Notes: generated from the sequence alone by a model not told the origin. A stretch of 64,000 nucleotides of DNA from Gigaspora margarita (GCA_009809945.1 WTPW01000346.1:199173-263172); one strand, 5' to 3'. Shown: positions 12,781-24,255, counted from the first letter of the stretch. A program made the numbers and translations.

Positions 12781-13212
12781 TAAGTAGCTATCACAAAGTT
12801 TATTAATAGTTGATGTTACAATCTTAGTTGTTATTTTATTTTGTATATTTTATGAATCTATACCAGTTAACTATTGAGTTTCTGATAGTTCACCTATATT
12901 TGTATTATAGAGACATGCAAGTTTACCAGTAAATTTTGCCTAAATATATTCTATTTGTCTCTGATTATAAACAGATCTTTGTTGCAGATAGGGCACTATT
13001 TGTTAATATATATAGTGCAGATTATATTAATATTGGTTATCCAATTTGTATTCTATTTTTTACTATATAACAAGAAACCAGGTACATATCAGGTTTTTTT
13101 TAATAGACTATCAGCATAATCAATAAAACTATTCATTTGTAAACTATTTTATAATTTATATATAAGGAAAACAGAGGTATTATGATGAAGGGGATATTAT
13201 AATGAATTTGGA

Positions 13213-13327
13213 ATATCTTGTAAACCTGTGATCCAAATTGGATAATTTTTCACCATTCGAATCCTCTTAGTAAAAGGATTCGAATGATATAAAATCATCT
13301 AATTTGGACCTCTAGATTACAAAATAT
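13213..13327. repeat. Palindrome family C, diverged copy
   Basis: An inverted repeat folding at about 13270 around ATTCGAATCC / GGATTCGAAT, beginning ATATCTTGTAA and ending TTACAAAATAT. It resembles three copies at 23163-23279, 23702-23818 and 23883-23999. Confidence 0.65.
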
Positions 13328-13790
13328 GAAGACAAAATGATATTATAATAAACCAGGTATTAATAACGAACTATTAGTTATGTATTGTAATAAAATATAC
13401 ATGAGTAATATGAAGAACAGCAAATAACATCATGTGATAGAACTTGTTTCTTGAAAAAGTAATGCTTGATTGATATGATTTAAATTTACACTGCATGTGT
13501 TATTTTGTAATACTTAGACTTTTCACTTTTTTATTTCTTTAGGCTTTTCGCTCATATTTTTTAATCTTCAAATCAAAATATTTTATGACTAATGCAATAA
13601 TGATGCAATAAATCTAGATCTATTGTCAATATTTACTTTAGTACTATACTAGATAGTTTAATAAAAAGAAAAGATTTATTTATCTAACTAGTAATGTATT
13701 ACATACAAGTATATATTTTTGCATAGTTTATTATATTATTATATTATATGACTACTATACTTTTAAGACAGAAAATTGTAATAAATTAAC

Positions 13791-15559
13791 ATGCTACCAG
13801 TCTCTTATATTAATCAGCAAAATGCTATTCAAGTAGCACTTAATGATTTAAATAGTTCTTCTAATTCTAAATGCCAAGTATCAATAATATTGCAAAAAGC
13901 TTCAGGCTTTCAGAATCTACTCTTTGACATGCTATAAAAAATGATAACTCTCTTAATTGTTTAGGCCCACTAATTATACTTACTGAGCATAAAGAGAATC
14001 AGCTTGCAGGTTATTGTATCAATGTACAAAGGCTTGAGTTTGGCCTAACAAGGTCCAGGGTCAACAATTGTGTAATGGAGATTTTAAAATTAAACAAACA
14101 AATACATCTGTTTGGAGATAGTGGGCTGGGTAAAATTGGTGGGCATGCTTTATAAGAGATTATTTCAAACTATTATTTTGTACCCCTCAAGAGTTATCAA
14201 AAGCATGTACCCAAAGAGCCAATACAACTATTATGAAGAATTACTTTGAAAAACTTGGTAAAATTATTGATAACAATTTATTTACCTAACACAAATTTGG
14301 AATATGAATGAAACTGGTTTTGTCCTTATTTCTAAATCTGAAAAAGTTATTACATGAAAAGGTGCATGCCAAATTTACAAAGTCACCCATGGAAATACCT
14401 ATGAACATATTTATGTAGTACTAACTATTTCTGCTATGGAATTATGTTTACTACCTTTATTTATCTATAAAGGTATTTGTACAATATCTGGCCTATTAGA
14501 AGGTGCACCTTCTAAAACCATTATGGGCTTCACAGAAACAATGTACATGTGTAAAGAACTTTTCCAAATGTACTTTAATTATTTTATTAATTCTACACCA
14601 CCCACTTGTCCAGTTCTATTGATACTTGATGGCCACAAAAGTCATATTAACTACATGAGTATTGATTTTTGTCACAATAACAATATTTTTCTTCTCTTTG
14701 CATTACTACCTCATACGACACATGTTTTATAGCTATTCAAAATTCTATTTGCAAAATTAAAAAATGAGTATAGTAAAGAAAGCAATAAGACTATAAAAAT
14801 AATAGTAACAAAATAGTAAAACATACCTTTGCAAAGATTCTTGGCCTCGCTTTTGCCAAAGCCTATACTCTACTTGCTATTTGCAATGCTTACAAAACCA
14901 CTAGGATATAGTCTTTTAATTCCAGTGCAATTAATAATGATCATTTAGACCCTTCTTTAGCAACTGAATAATTAAATAATTTAGTTTCAGATAATTTGTC
15001 TTTTATTCAGCCTACTAGCACAACTGTAATATTACTATTTCTTGCAAAAACCAAATCATTCTTATTTTACTTATATCAATATTGATAATTTAAAAAATAA
15101 AAATACTTTGCTTAAGGATAAGAATGATTTGTTAAAGTCTCAGATGCAACTAAGCAAAGAGTTGGAAGCTTGCAAGAACCCAGTAAAAAGTGCTTTGCAT
15201 TTAGTACTCAAATATCCTGTTTCGCCTGTTTAAATTTCTCAAAAGGCATTGTCTCCCTCTAAAAAATAGAGAAAAATGCTCCTATTTACTCAACTTTTAA
15301 CTAATAAAGAAAGTTGGAGTCAGTTAAATTAGTTAAATGAGCTGAATGAAAGGCTGAGAAAACAATGCAAAAAAAAAGAGGCTGCAGCTTAAAAAAAAGA
15401 AGCAGTAGCCCAAAAAAAGAAGCAGTAGTCAAAAAGAAAGCTAAAATAGTTCAAAAAAAAGAAGCGACCAACTGTAAAAGAGGTCGACCAAAATCTAAGT
15501 CTAAAGAAAATGAACAAAAGAGAAAAAATTTTTTTATTGCTAAATTAAATTTGTTATAA
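13791..15559 (+). pseudogene. pogo/Tigger-type DDE transposase, inactivated
   Basis: A DDE-superfamily transposase that would cut and paste the surrounding element. Parts in order: an N-terminal pipsqueak-type helix-turn-helix (about 13791-13960, with IAKSFRLSESTL); a CENP-B-type DNA-binding part (about 13960-14220, with ILTEHKENQLAGYC, EFGLTRSRV and NWWACFIRDYF); the DDE core, with NMNETGF where the first Asp of the usual NMDETGF is Asn, and LLILDGHKSH (about 14615-14644) holding the second Asp; LPHTTHVL just after; and a Lys-rich C-terminal tail with an AT-hook-like KRGRPK (about 15476-15495). At least three stops (13925, 14355, 14730) and frame changes near 13885, 14115 and 14285 disable it. 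The loss of the first catalytic Asp would alone abolish activity. Confidence 0.85.
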
Positions 15560-15605
15560 TACTTCTTTGTTCAAAATTTCTAATTTATATTATATTGCAC
15601 ATGAT

Positions 15606-15765
15606 TAGGGACTGGAACCATTTAACTATTTAAAAATTGCTCTATAGTTCCAGACAGAATTAGGTTGGTTGTGGGCCAGAATTATTTTAATGCTGGCCAA
15701 ATTAATTGGTTAAATGGTTAAACAATTAAATGATTAAGAAAAATTTTAGGCAGTTCCAATTCCTA
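15606..15765. mobile_element. hAT-like MITE, 8 bp target duplication
   Basis: Ends TAGGGACTGGAAC and GTTCCAATTCCTA are imperfect inverted repeats. Flanks CACATGAT (15598-15605) and TACATGAT (15766-15773) form an 8 bp duplication with one difference, as expected for hAT. It lies in the 3' part of the pogo element. Confidence 0.75.
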
Positions 15766-16194
15766 TACATGATAATGATCTTTTGGACAATTCTAATTTT
15801 TTTGCTCTTTATATTTTTATATTAGTTTATTTTTGAATATAATATGAATTAATACCAAAAATATTTGAGATTTACATGGGTTAATAAAAAGTTTTCATTA
15901 TAAAAACCTTTAACTTTGTTATAATACCTCTGTCTCCCTTATATTTACTATTTTATTTATTATTAAAAAAGAAGTAATTTTATATATATCATGAAATTTA
16001 TTACATAATGCTTTATATAATTAGAAGTTATGATATAATTACACACATTAATCACAAGAAATATATATTAATTCAGAGTGCACATGGACACCAATCTAAA
16101 ACCATGTACATAGCTTATTAACCTTATAATGCTAAGGTTTTCAAATAAAAAAAATTAGTTGATAAATTAAAAAAAGCACAAGAATATATGCTAG

Positions 16195-16961
16195 TATTTT
16201 ATTATATTAGTTCTTCAAGATCTTTAGTACTGGTTTCATTTGTATTTTCTAGCAAAGTACTAGCTCTAGTCTTTTTGGTTCAAGATTTCAGTCTGGCTCA
16301 TTTGTATTTCCTAGTAAAGTAAACCTACAAGAAAAAAGATGATATTATCAACAAGAACGAAATAAAACAAAAAAAAATTGAATTAGAAAACTGTACTTAT
16401 TTATATTACTAGTTATAGTCCCTCTGATTCAATATTTCCATTACTAGTCTTATTTGAATTTTCTAGCAAAGTAAAGGCTTCAAAAGAAAAAGATATTACA
16501 AACAAAATAAAACAAGTCTCTACTACTAGCAAATCCAATGAAGAAAAAAATTTAGTAACAAGAAAAAAAAAACAAAAAATCAAACTAGGGAACTAGAACT
16601 TGCCTGTATTACCAGTTTTAGGCTTCAGTTCAAAATTTTTACTATCAGCAAAATTTCAAAAAAAAGGATGTAAGAACAAGAATGACTGAAAAGAAAACAA
16701 AAAACAAATGAACTAGAGAACTAGTAATTATCTATAATATGTTTTAGTCCTTTTGGTTTAAAATCTATATTGCCAGGCTCAATCATATTTTCTGAAAACA
16801 AAAAAACTAGATAACTAGCACTTATATGTGTTTAGTCTTGTCTTATTCTCATTTCTTGACAAAGATGAAGTAAAATCTACTAAAAAAAAGAGACATTAGC
16901 AACAAAAAAACAATAAGAAAACAAAAACAAATGAACTAGTAAACTAGTACTTATCTATAAT
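16195..16961. repeat. Imperfect tandem repeat, left part
   Basis: Irregular units of 100-200 bp built on ACTAGTnnTAGTCC, TTCAAnATTT and an A-rich stretch ending in GAACTAG. The array resumes at 24256 after the 7.3 kb insertion; joining the two parts through the target duplication restores the unit order seen in neighbouring copies. Confidence 0.7.
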
Positions 16962-17882
16962 ACTAGTTCAGGACCCGAATAATCTATATAAGGTTATATT
17001 TGAGAATTATAGTAAAAATTATTTGGTTAGCAGTTTTAGTTTAGTATATATCAGCTAGATTTCAAATATTAGGTAGTAAGTTTGGTATTGCTTACCAATT
17101 TTCAAAATATAAGCTTTCAAAATAATTTTCAAACTGATACTCACACTCTCTATAAAAAATAAAAAAAAACCAAAAAAAATAACTGATGCTCTCTAAGAAA
17201 AAACAAAAAAAAACCCATAACTAACAAATACTAAAAAAAAAAAAAAAAAAAAAAAAATATAAAGCGACACAAATAAAATTTACTGGTTTTTATATCCGGC
17301 CGGGTCTGAAAATTGAAAAATTCAAATTTTTTTTTTATACCGCAACAAGTAGCTACCCAATCAAATTGCATCATTTTATTAGACGTAACAACTTTAATGA
17401 AAGCTATCTTTCAATTTTGATCAATTTTATTTGTAAATGACATCAATGAAATAAAAACTAATTTATATATGCAGTTCTGTGCTGCTTCCCTTTGTTATTA
17501 ACACCTGGGTGCATTTAGTGTTTCAGGTGAAATTATATATTTCGCCCAGGCGAAATTTCCGAAATAGGGCGAAATATGTTTCGGCCCCGAAGCCTAAAAT
17601 CTGATAATTCCGAAACTGGCGAAACTGGCAAAATGTCCGAAATCTGGCGAAATGTCCAAAACCTGGCGAAATGTCCGAAATTGGCAAAACCGAAACATGG
17701 CGAAATTCTGAAATCTAATATTAGATATTCTATTGGAAAAATACCTAGAGCGTAGTGAAATGGAGTATGAGTTCAAATTTGTAGCATAATATTCACTTAT
17801 TGTACAGGTCTTATGTGACAACCCGTGCTTTTTTCATTTACTTATTGGCATGGGATTGTTACGTCAGACACCGTGCAATAAG

Positions 17883-18011
17883 ATAGTTATTATATGGGTA
17901 TGTGGAATAACCCATTACACACACTGGTTCATATTTAAATCCCGTGCCTTCGGCACGGAATATGAACCCGTGTGTAACTGGGTTATTCACTACAACCCAT
18001 ACAATAACTAT
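17883..18011. repeat. Long hairpin with TTCG loop
   Basis: ATAGTTAT ... ATAACTAT arms of about 60 bp converge on CCGTGCC-TTCG-GGCACGG (imperfect by one base), a very stable tetraloop if transcribed. GC content is much higher than in the surroundings. Confidence 0.75.
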
Positions 18012-18387
18012 AATTTATCCGAATATCATATATCCATAACATGTGAATAGCAATAACGATAAATTATCATTTCCTTTATTTGTTAATTCTAATAAACTTA
18101 TTTACTATTTATGTATTTTTATGTTGATATTAGCATGACAGTGTTGTATAGTTATCTAATTAGGAAGATTTATTAATAGATCCTACAAAAATTTTTCTTA
18201 TAAGTTTTCTTATATAAAATTTTTTTAAAGACATACCTCACAATTTGATTCTTCAATGTTGAAATAATTTGAGTTAAAGGATTAAAAGTAACATGTAATT
18301 GTTTTATTGATAGAAAATACTAGTTGATACTCAAATTTTTATCTTAAATATTTTAAATTTTATAAATTTTATTGGATTTTATAATTT

Positions 18388-18632
18388 ATCACCATGGCGA
18401 TGTATCACACCCTGATCAGCCAATTATAATACAGGATCAGGTGTAACGTGAAATCGCGATTTTTCTATAAAACCATCTCTCGAGCTCTAACAAAAAAAAT
18501 TCCTCTCAAAATTTTGGTTAGAACTACTTTGCTAAAGCGCCCTACCTAACCCTAAACTAACGAATTTATTTTATTGTTTTGATTTCACATTACACCAGAT
18601 CTTATAGGGTACAATATATCGCATAGGCGAAA
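18388..18632. mobile_element. MITE family D, diverged copy
   Basis: Contains CATGGCGATGTATCACACCC at the left and a weaker inverted match at the right, with internal GATTTCACATTACACC. It resembles the better preserved copy at 58603-58931. It also carries a CCCTAACCTAACCCTAAAC-type run near 18540. Confidence 0.5.
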
Positions 18633-19749
18633 AAATAAAAAATTCAATTTTATTTTATATTTTAAAATTTTATAAATTGCATTTTATATTACTATATATA
18701 AATGTAATTAAGTTTCTTCCTTTTATTTTATTAGTTTTTTTATCTTAACTATATGTGATGCTATAAATTTTAAATAAATATTTTATTAAATTATATGTAA
18801 TACTATAAATTTTAAATTAATATTTTGTTAAATTAAATTTTTTTATCTTAAATATATGTAATCATGTAAATTTTAAATAAATATTTTAAATTATATAAAT
18901 TAAGTTATTTTACCTATTATTATTCTTCACATGTGTATTTCACATATTACTATGTTTTGGCAAGCAAATTTGCTTGCGCACTGTATTAAGATAGAGAAAT
19001 TAAATGTCAGTAATTACAAAATAATGAATTAACTTATAATTTTGCATACAAGAAAAATAATACAACAATAGAAATCCAAAAAAAAAAAATCGAAAAAGTT
19101 TCAGAGATTTTGCCATTTCAGTTTCGCCGGGTTTCAGAGGTTTTGCCAGGTTTCGGAAATTTCGCCCATTTCAGAAATTTCGGATTTATTTCGCCTTTGG
19201 GAGCATTTCGGTTTCACCTTTCAGATTTTGAAAATGTATTTCGCCCGAAACACTAGGTGCATTTATATCACTTTATTGGTAAAGCCTTTCCACCGCACCC
19301 AATGCACAATAGCCATTCATTATTTGATGTTCTTGTTACCTTTCTATTCGCTATTTTTGAAATGTATTTCATAAATCATGTAATGCTACTGTCATGATTC
19401 GTTTCATTTAATTTTTATTATAAAATAAATTTGAGGGCAAAAGTAAGGTAAATTTGTCTACAATTGTAATGTTTATTTGTAATTAGCGAACTATATTGGA
19501 CTGTAATGTAATTTATATCATAATACATTTTAAACTACACTATGATAGTAGAACGGTATAAAAGATCCATTAGGTAATGTAATTAGTGAAGTGAATTTAT
19601 TGAAAGATTCAAATTTATTCTTTTAAGAATAATTATACTATTTCAGGTAGAATCTTTAAAAAGGTAATTAGACTTGTTGAACTTTGTTTATAGCATCTTA
19701 TGCACGCATTAACTTTTTATTTGTTTCTCATTTTATATATTTACGTACG

Positions 19750-20885
19750 TACCGAAAACAAGGCATTTACTTATTACCAAAAATTAGCAGACATGAATAA
19801 TTCTAACTAAGTGTATCAATTTGGTTATTGTTATTATTTAGGAATTGGAATCGATAAGCATAAAACGTTTACATATTATCTGAAGTCCGTAGAGACAGAT
19901 AATTCTATGAGAATCTAGAAAACTACTATTTGTTACTATCATGAAATTGGCATTGGGAATCGATTAGTAAGTCAATTTTTATTTTTTCGTTATACCGTTG
20001 GTAGTTTATTTAAAGCGGGATTTCTTATTTATCAGGGAGTAAGGGCCATGTCATTAATCACCTGATTATTTTTTATCAGAGATCTACTCCCCTCCCTCTT
20101 CTTTAATATATATATAGTCAGGTTCTTATATGTAATTTCAACTTTTTTTACCCTCTCCCACCCTAAAAAATCACATGATTTTTGTCACTCCCCTAAGCAT
20201 TTATTGATCTATTTCAGCAATTTAAGCTTACGAATATGTATTTATTTGTTTGTGTTATTTTAGCCCATAAGTACTATATCAAAACAGCAAAACTTAGGAA
20301 TTAGGCTACAAAGTCACGTTTGCATTACCTGCTAATACATTTTTTCAATTTTTTTTTAAGTCCACAAATGGCAGTCAAAAATTTATAGAGATGAACGATT
20401 CAGACAGAAGTTATTTATTTGGTTATTGTTACAAATATGGAATAGAACTTGAAAAAGATGAAAACAAGGCATCCGAAAACAAGGCATTTACATATTACCA
20501 AAAATCAGCAGACATGAATAATACTAGCTGAACATATCTTTGTTATTGTTATTATTTAGAAATTGGAGTCGAAATCGATAAACATAAAACATTTACATAT
20601 TATCTGAAGTCCACTAAGGCAGATAATTCTATAGAAATCTGGGAAACTACTATTTGTTACTATTATGAAATTGGCATTAAACAAATGAAGATAAATTTTG
20701 GAAATGGGTTAGTAAGTCAATTTTTATTTTTTCGTTATAATTTTGTAGTTACACACTTTTAATTATTAGGGATAAGCATTTATTAATCTATTTCAGCAAT
20801 TAAGCTTATGAATAAACATTTATTTATTTGTATTATTTTAGCCCGAAAGTACTACATCAAAACAGCAAAACAAATTCACAAAGCA
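19750..20885 (+). pseudogene. Sel1-like repeat gene fragments, duplicated
   Basis: Two related copies, about 19750-20310 and 20380-20885, encode Sel1-like repeats, helical repeats of about 36 residues used in protein-protein scaffolds. Visible phrases are KAFTYYQKSADMNN, YCYYLGIGIDKHKTFTYY, KSVETDNS and YYHEIGIG, the usual LGYCYxxGIGxxKDxxKAFxYYxKSA pattern. Each copy is followed by GTTAGTAAGTCAATTTTTAT, which looks like a conserved intron donor, and then by AGCCC-AAGTACTA-ATCAAAACAGC, which looks like the next exon. In-frame stops lie in both copies (for example TAA after MNNSN, TGA after MNNTS). No start codon region is clear. The fragments lie inside the 7.28 kb element, so they may have been captured by it. 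Confidence 0.75.
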
Positions 20886-21370
20886 AGAACATATACTTAT
20901 TTACCATTATGTTAAATTATTCTATTCGCATTATATAGTTAGCACAAAGCACAAAGTATATGGTTCAATTCGAGTTTTGCATTCATTAGCAAAATCTAAA
21001 ATCTGAATAGATACCCTAATAGTTTATAAATTAGCTAATTAAATATTAGTACCTGCAGCAAATAAGGTGTCAAAGCCGCTGAGCATATTGATATAGCAAG
21101 CTAATACTATGTAAAATAACATATGAGTATAATGATTGATTATAGTTGTAATCGCTTTCATATTTTAGCTATGCTAACATTTCTAACTGCCCACTTGACT
21201 TTTGCATAAAAACCCATTACACAACCAAATTTATTACATGTTATATGCAAAAAACAGCATTTGTACAAACTCCACCCATACAGAATCTTGCCGTTTTGTG
21301 GCAATATGGAGTTTTGCATTCGTCCCAAAATCTGATTCTGATTAAATACTCTAATTTTGTATGCGTTATG

Positions 21371-21630
21371 TAGGGTTCCTCAAAGTCGAATCGAATCGAA
21401 TATTAGGCATATTTGAATTTGATCGAATCGAATAAGCTCTTGATTTGAATTTGATTTGATCAAATCAAATCAAATCAAATCAAATATATTTGTAATTTTT
21501 ATTAAATATTTTCAAATTGAATCGAATATTTTGTCAATTTGAATTTGATTTGATTTAAATTTCTGTATTTGAATTTGATTTGAGATCGAATATTTGATCA
21601 AATCAAATCAAATCAAATTGCGAAACCCTA
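21371..21630. mobile_element. hAT-like MITE made of ATCAAATCAA repeats
   Basis: Ends TAGGGTTCCTCAAAGTCGAA and the complement of CGAAACCCTA. Flanks GCGTTATG (21363-21370) and GCATTATG (21631-21638) are an 8 bp duplication with one difference. The interior is a run of GATTTGATTT / AAATCAAATC and GAATCGAATC words. Confidence 0.8.
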
Positions 21631-21948
21631 GCATTATGCAAAAAGTTCAAGAATGCAAGCAAAAACCTTAATTCTGTTGTATGTAGCAATCTAGTGCTTA
21701 TCGATTAGGCACAAAAATTAAATTTAATTTTCCAATTTTTTTTTAAAGTCCTAATTGTTCCAATTATTATATTTTTAATATTTAAAATTTTTCCATAAAT
21801 TACTCTAGTATCACCCAATGAGACATTTTCCTTTTATTAATTTAATTATGTATAGGGCACCAGCGCGCCCACAGATACTTGTAATTTATATTCTCAACAA
21901 TCCTTACCATGTTGAATAAAAGTCACAATTAAATTATAATATGATATG

Positions 21949-22057
21949 AAACCCGCACAGCTAGCTAGTAAAATCTGTTACATAGATCAGGCTAGAATGA
22001 AATCTGTATTTTTGATTATGACTATAGCAGATTTTACTAGCTAGCTGTGCAGGTTTT
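21949..22057. repeat. Hairpin repeat, 29-30 bp arms
   Basis: AAACCCGCACAGCTAGCTAG... (21949-21977) is repeated inverted at 22028-22057 with one or two differences. It ends about 8 bp before the next MITE. Confidence 0.8.
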
Positions 22058-22065
22058 ACTTTGTA

Positions 22066-22405
22066 CAGTCAGACCTCCATAAATGCAACCTCTATAAATG
22101 CAATACCTCCCTAAATGCACGTTTTTGTCTGTTTGTAAAAAATAATTAGTGCTAAATGCATGTTCTATATTCTGTAAATGCACATTCTTTCAAATAATTT
22201 TCTATATTATGCTACCTCTCTAAATGCACGTAGCCAATCAAATTTTAGTATTTAGATAGGTTATACAGTTTTTAGTAGAAGTTATACAAACTTGATGATC
22301 AAATCTTTAAAGCTGCAATTTAATTGGTTCTCCCTAAATGCAATATCTCTCTAAATGCACGTTGTAGTCTTGTCTATACACATTGCATTTATGGAGGTTT
22401 GACTG
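22066..22405. mobile_element. pogo/Tigger-type MITE, copy 1
   Basis: Ends CAGTCAGACCTCCATAAATG and CATTTATGGAGGTTTGACTG flanked by TA on both sides. The CAGTnnnACCTC start is the usual pogo/Tigger end. Many TCTCTAAATGCACG words inside. A shorter relative lies at 27867-28045. Confidence 0.85.
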
Positions 22406-22840
22406 TATTATAATTTTAAGGAGTTATTCTTAGAGATGTTAACAGCCTGGTCTGATACAATAAGACTAATTACATTTATTAGTTTAGACCAGGCCATATA
22501 ACATTCCTATATATTCTTATTGGTTTAGTGATAACTAAAAAGGCATTTATATAAATAGCTTGTTCATATGTCTAATAGTTGGTTGTATTTAAAGATGCTA
22601 GTGAAGCTAAGTTCACGATTCAATACCAATTGCACAGTAGTGAAATTAATTTATTATTCTAATTTAATTAATTTTAGTCATCCTTAGCCGTGATTTGACT
22701 TGACTATGCATTAAGGAATTTTCATGTTACATATAAAAAATTTTATATATATAAAAAACCTCTGGACGGCCAGGTCCAAAAATTTTTCAAATATTATATA
22801 AACCAGTTTATTTTATTTTATCACCTAACTAAGACTCTTT

Positions 22841-23075
22841 NNNNNNNNNNNNNNNNNNNNNNNNNNNNNNNNNNNNNNNNNNNNNNNNNNNNNNNNNNNN
22901 NNNNNNNNNNNNNNNNNNNNNNNNNNNNNNNNNNNNNNNNNNNNNNNNNNNNNNNNNNNNNNNNNNNNNNNNNNNNNNNNNNNNNNNNNNNNNNNNNNNN
23001 NNNNNNNNNNNNNNNNNNNNNNNNNNNNNNNNNNNNNNNNNNNNNNNNNNNNNNNNNNNNNNNNNNNNNNNNNNN
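22841..23075. other. Assembly gap (N) followed by poly(A)
   Basis: 235 undetermined bases, then a run of about 20 A. The gap interrupts the 7.28 kb element, so its true length is uncertain. Confidence 1.
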
Positions 23076-23162
23076 AAAAAAAAAAAAAAAAAAAACCTTC
23101 AAAACTGACACTTAAAGTGAGTATGGGTATTATAACGCAGCACTAATTATGATGCACACGTG

Positions 23163-23279
23163 ATATCTAGTGATCCAGAGATCAGAATCGGGTGATTTTA
23201 CTACCATTCGATTCGTCTCGATGAGACGAATCGAATGGTAGTAAAATCATCCGATTCTGATCACTGGATCACAAGATAT
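23163..23279. repeat. Near-perfect palindrome, family C copy 2
   Basis: The arms meet at CGTCTCGATGAGACG and pair for over 50 bp each, through CCATTCGATT, AAAATCATCC and GTGATCCAG-like blocks. The very low divergence between arms suggests recent origin or gene conversion. Confidence 0.9.
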
Positions 23280-23367
23280 TGATGCCCAAATAAATAAATA
23301 AAAATTTTTAATTTTTAAGCTTTAATAAAACCTAATCATAGAATGTTGATAGCATCTTTTTTATTAA

Positions 23368-23634
23368 GTAAATCGATCTTCATTATTAAGACAATTTTGT
23401 TCGTCATAACAAATTCTACTTATCTCTAAATTTTCATAAAAATTGGATAATTTTTTACTAATAGTCATTTGTAAAAAATCTTATTGCATCATAATAGATT
23501 CTTTGGGTACAACAATGTATTTTAAAAAATCAATTAATAAAAAATTATCTGATTTTTATGAAAATTTAGAGATAAGTAGAAGATATAATGATGAATAAAA
23601 TTGCCTTATTAATGAAGGTCGATTTATTTATTAA
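23368..23634. repeat. Inverted repeat, about 110 bp arms
   Basis: AAATCGATCTTCATTATTAA on the left is repeated inverted near 23615-23634; shared inner words include CTACTTATCTCTAAATTTTC. No coding capacity. Confidence 0.75.
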
Positions 23635-23701
23635 AAAATTTTTTAACAATGCATCAAAGTTACTTTTTTTGGTCTTTTAAATTTTAATCTTTTCTTGAGT
23701 G

Positions 23702-23818
23702 TAACTTGTAATGTGGTAATTAGAATAAAATGATTTTGGTACCATTCAGCTCGTCTCATTGAGACGAATCGAATGGTACCAAAATCTTTCGATTCTGATT
23801 GCTAGATCACAAGATATC
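23702..23818. repeat. Palindrome family C, copy 3
   Basis: Shares GACGAATCGAATGGTACC and AGATCACAAGATAT with the other copies; the left arm is more diverged than the right. Confidence 0.75.
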
Positions 23819-23882
23819 ACGTGTGCATCATAATTGGTAATGTAAAATAATTTGTTGATTTTTAGCTTTTATTTTAATTTGC

Positions 23883-23999
23883 GATATTGTGTGATCTAGG
23901 ACCAGAATCGAGCAATTTTGGTACCATTCGATTCGTCTTGATGTGACGAATCGAATGATACCAAAATCGTTCGATTCTGATTATTAGATCATGTAATAC
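23883..23999. repeat. Palindrome family C, copy 4
   Basis: Folds around CGTCTTGATGTGACG with GGTACCATTCGATT / AATCGAATGATACC arms. Confidence 0.8.
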
Positions 24000-24255
24000 C
24001 GGCATAAAAGTTAGCTGCGCCATAATACCCATACTCACCTTACTATTTTTCATTAGCACATTTCAAATATAACATTTAAAAAACTTACCCCATTAGCATT
24101 CTTTTAAATATACTCATTTTGCCCATTACCCATTTTCAAATATAACCTTTTTAACCAATACCTACTTTTCAAATATAACTTTTTAAAAAAATGACCCTTC
24201 ATTAGCGATTTTTCAAATATGACATTATATAGATTATTCGGGGTCCTACTAGTTC

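Larger units (their letters stand above)
13163..15942 (+). mobile_element. pogo-like DNA transposon (decayed)
   Basis: The left end (TAAGGAAAACAGAGGTATTAT, from about 13163) and the reverse complement of the right end (AAGGGAGACAGAGGTATTAT, ending about 15941) match over some 20 bp, and TA follows on both sides, the usual target of Tc1/mariner/pogo elements. Between them is one decayed pogo-type transposase in the plus direction. Two other elements have inserted: a palindrome at 13213-13327 and a hAT-like MITE at 15606-15765. Confidence 0.75.
17516..19255. mobile_element. Non-autonomous hAT element, 1.74 kb
   Basis: Inverted ends TAGTGTTTC / GAAACACTA with a perfect 8 bp target duplication GGTGCATT (17508-17515 and 19256-19263). 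Both subterminal regions are packed with GGCGAAATGTCCGAAA-like words, direct on the left (17540-17705) and inverted on the right (19095-19245), as expected for hAT transposase-binding sites. Its interior holds a hairpin (17883-18011) and a copy of a further MITE family (from 18388). No transposase is present. Confidence 0.88.
23114..24041. mobile_element. Composite palindromic element with 25 bp inverted ends
   Basis: GTGAGTATGGGTATTATAAC... (23117-23141) matches the reverse complement of 24014-24038 at nearly all positions; TA lies outside both ends, suggesting a TA target. A second inner pair, ATGATGCACACGTGATAT (about 23149) and ATATCACGTGTGCATCAT (about 23815), and several palindromes lie inside, so this is a nest of related hairpin elements. 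Confidence 0.7.
16970..24247. mobile_element. 7.28 kb transposable element with 8-9 bp target duplication
   Basis: The left end AGGACCCGAATAATCTATAT (from 16970) and the reverse complement of the right end AGGACCCCGAATAATCTATA (to 24247) match over about 40 bp with few differences. ACTAGTTC flanks both sides (16962-16969 and 24248-24255; 9 bp if the shared T is counted). The right subterminal region (24060-24235) has repeats of TTTCAAATATAAC. No transposase is visible, so it is non-autonomous or has lost its gene. It contains a hAT-like element, several MITEs and decayed Sel1-repeat gene fragments. An 8 bp duplication fits hAT or P elements, 9 bp fits Mutator-like elements; the family is not settled. 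Confidence 0.75.

Noticed and set aside
22821..23111. 96-codon open frame on the minus strand
   Set aside because: It exists only because undetermined bases of the assembly gap are read as codons.
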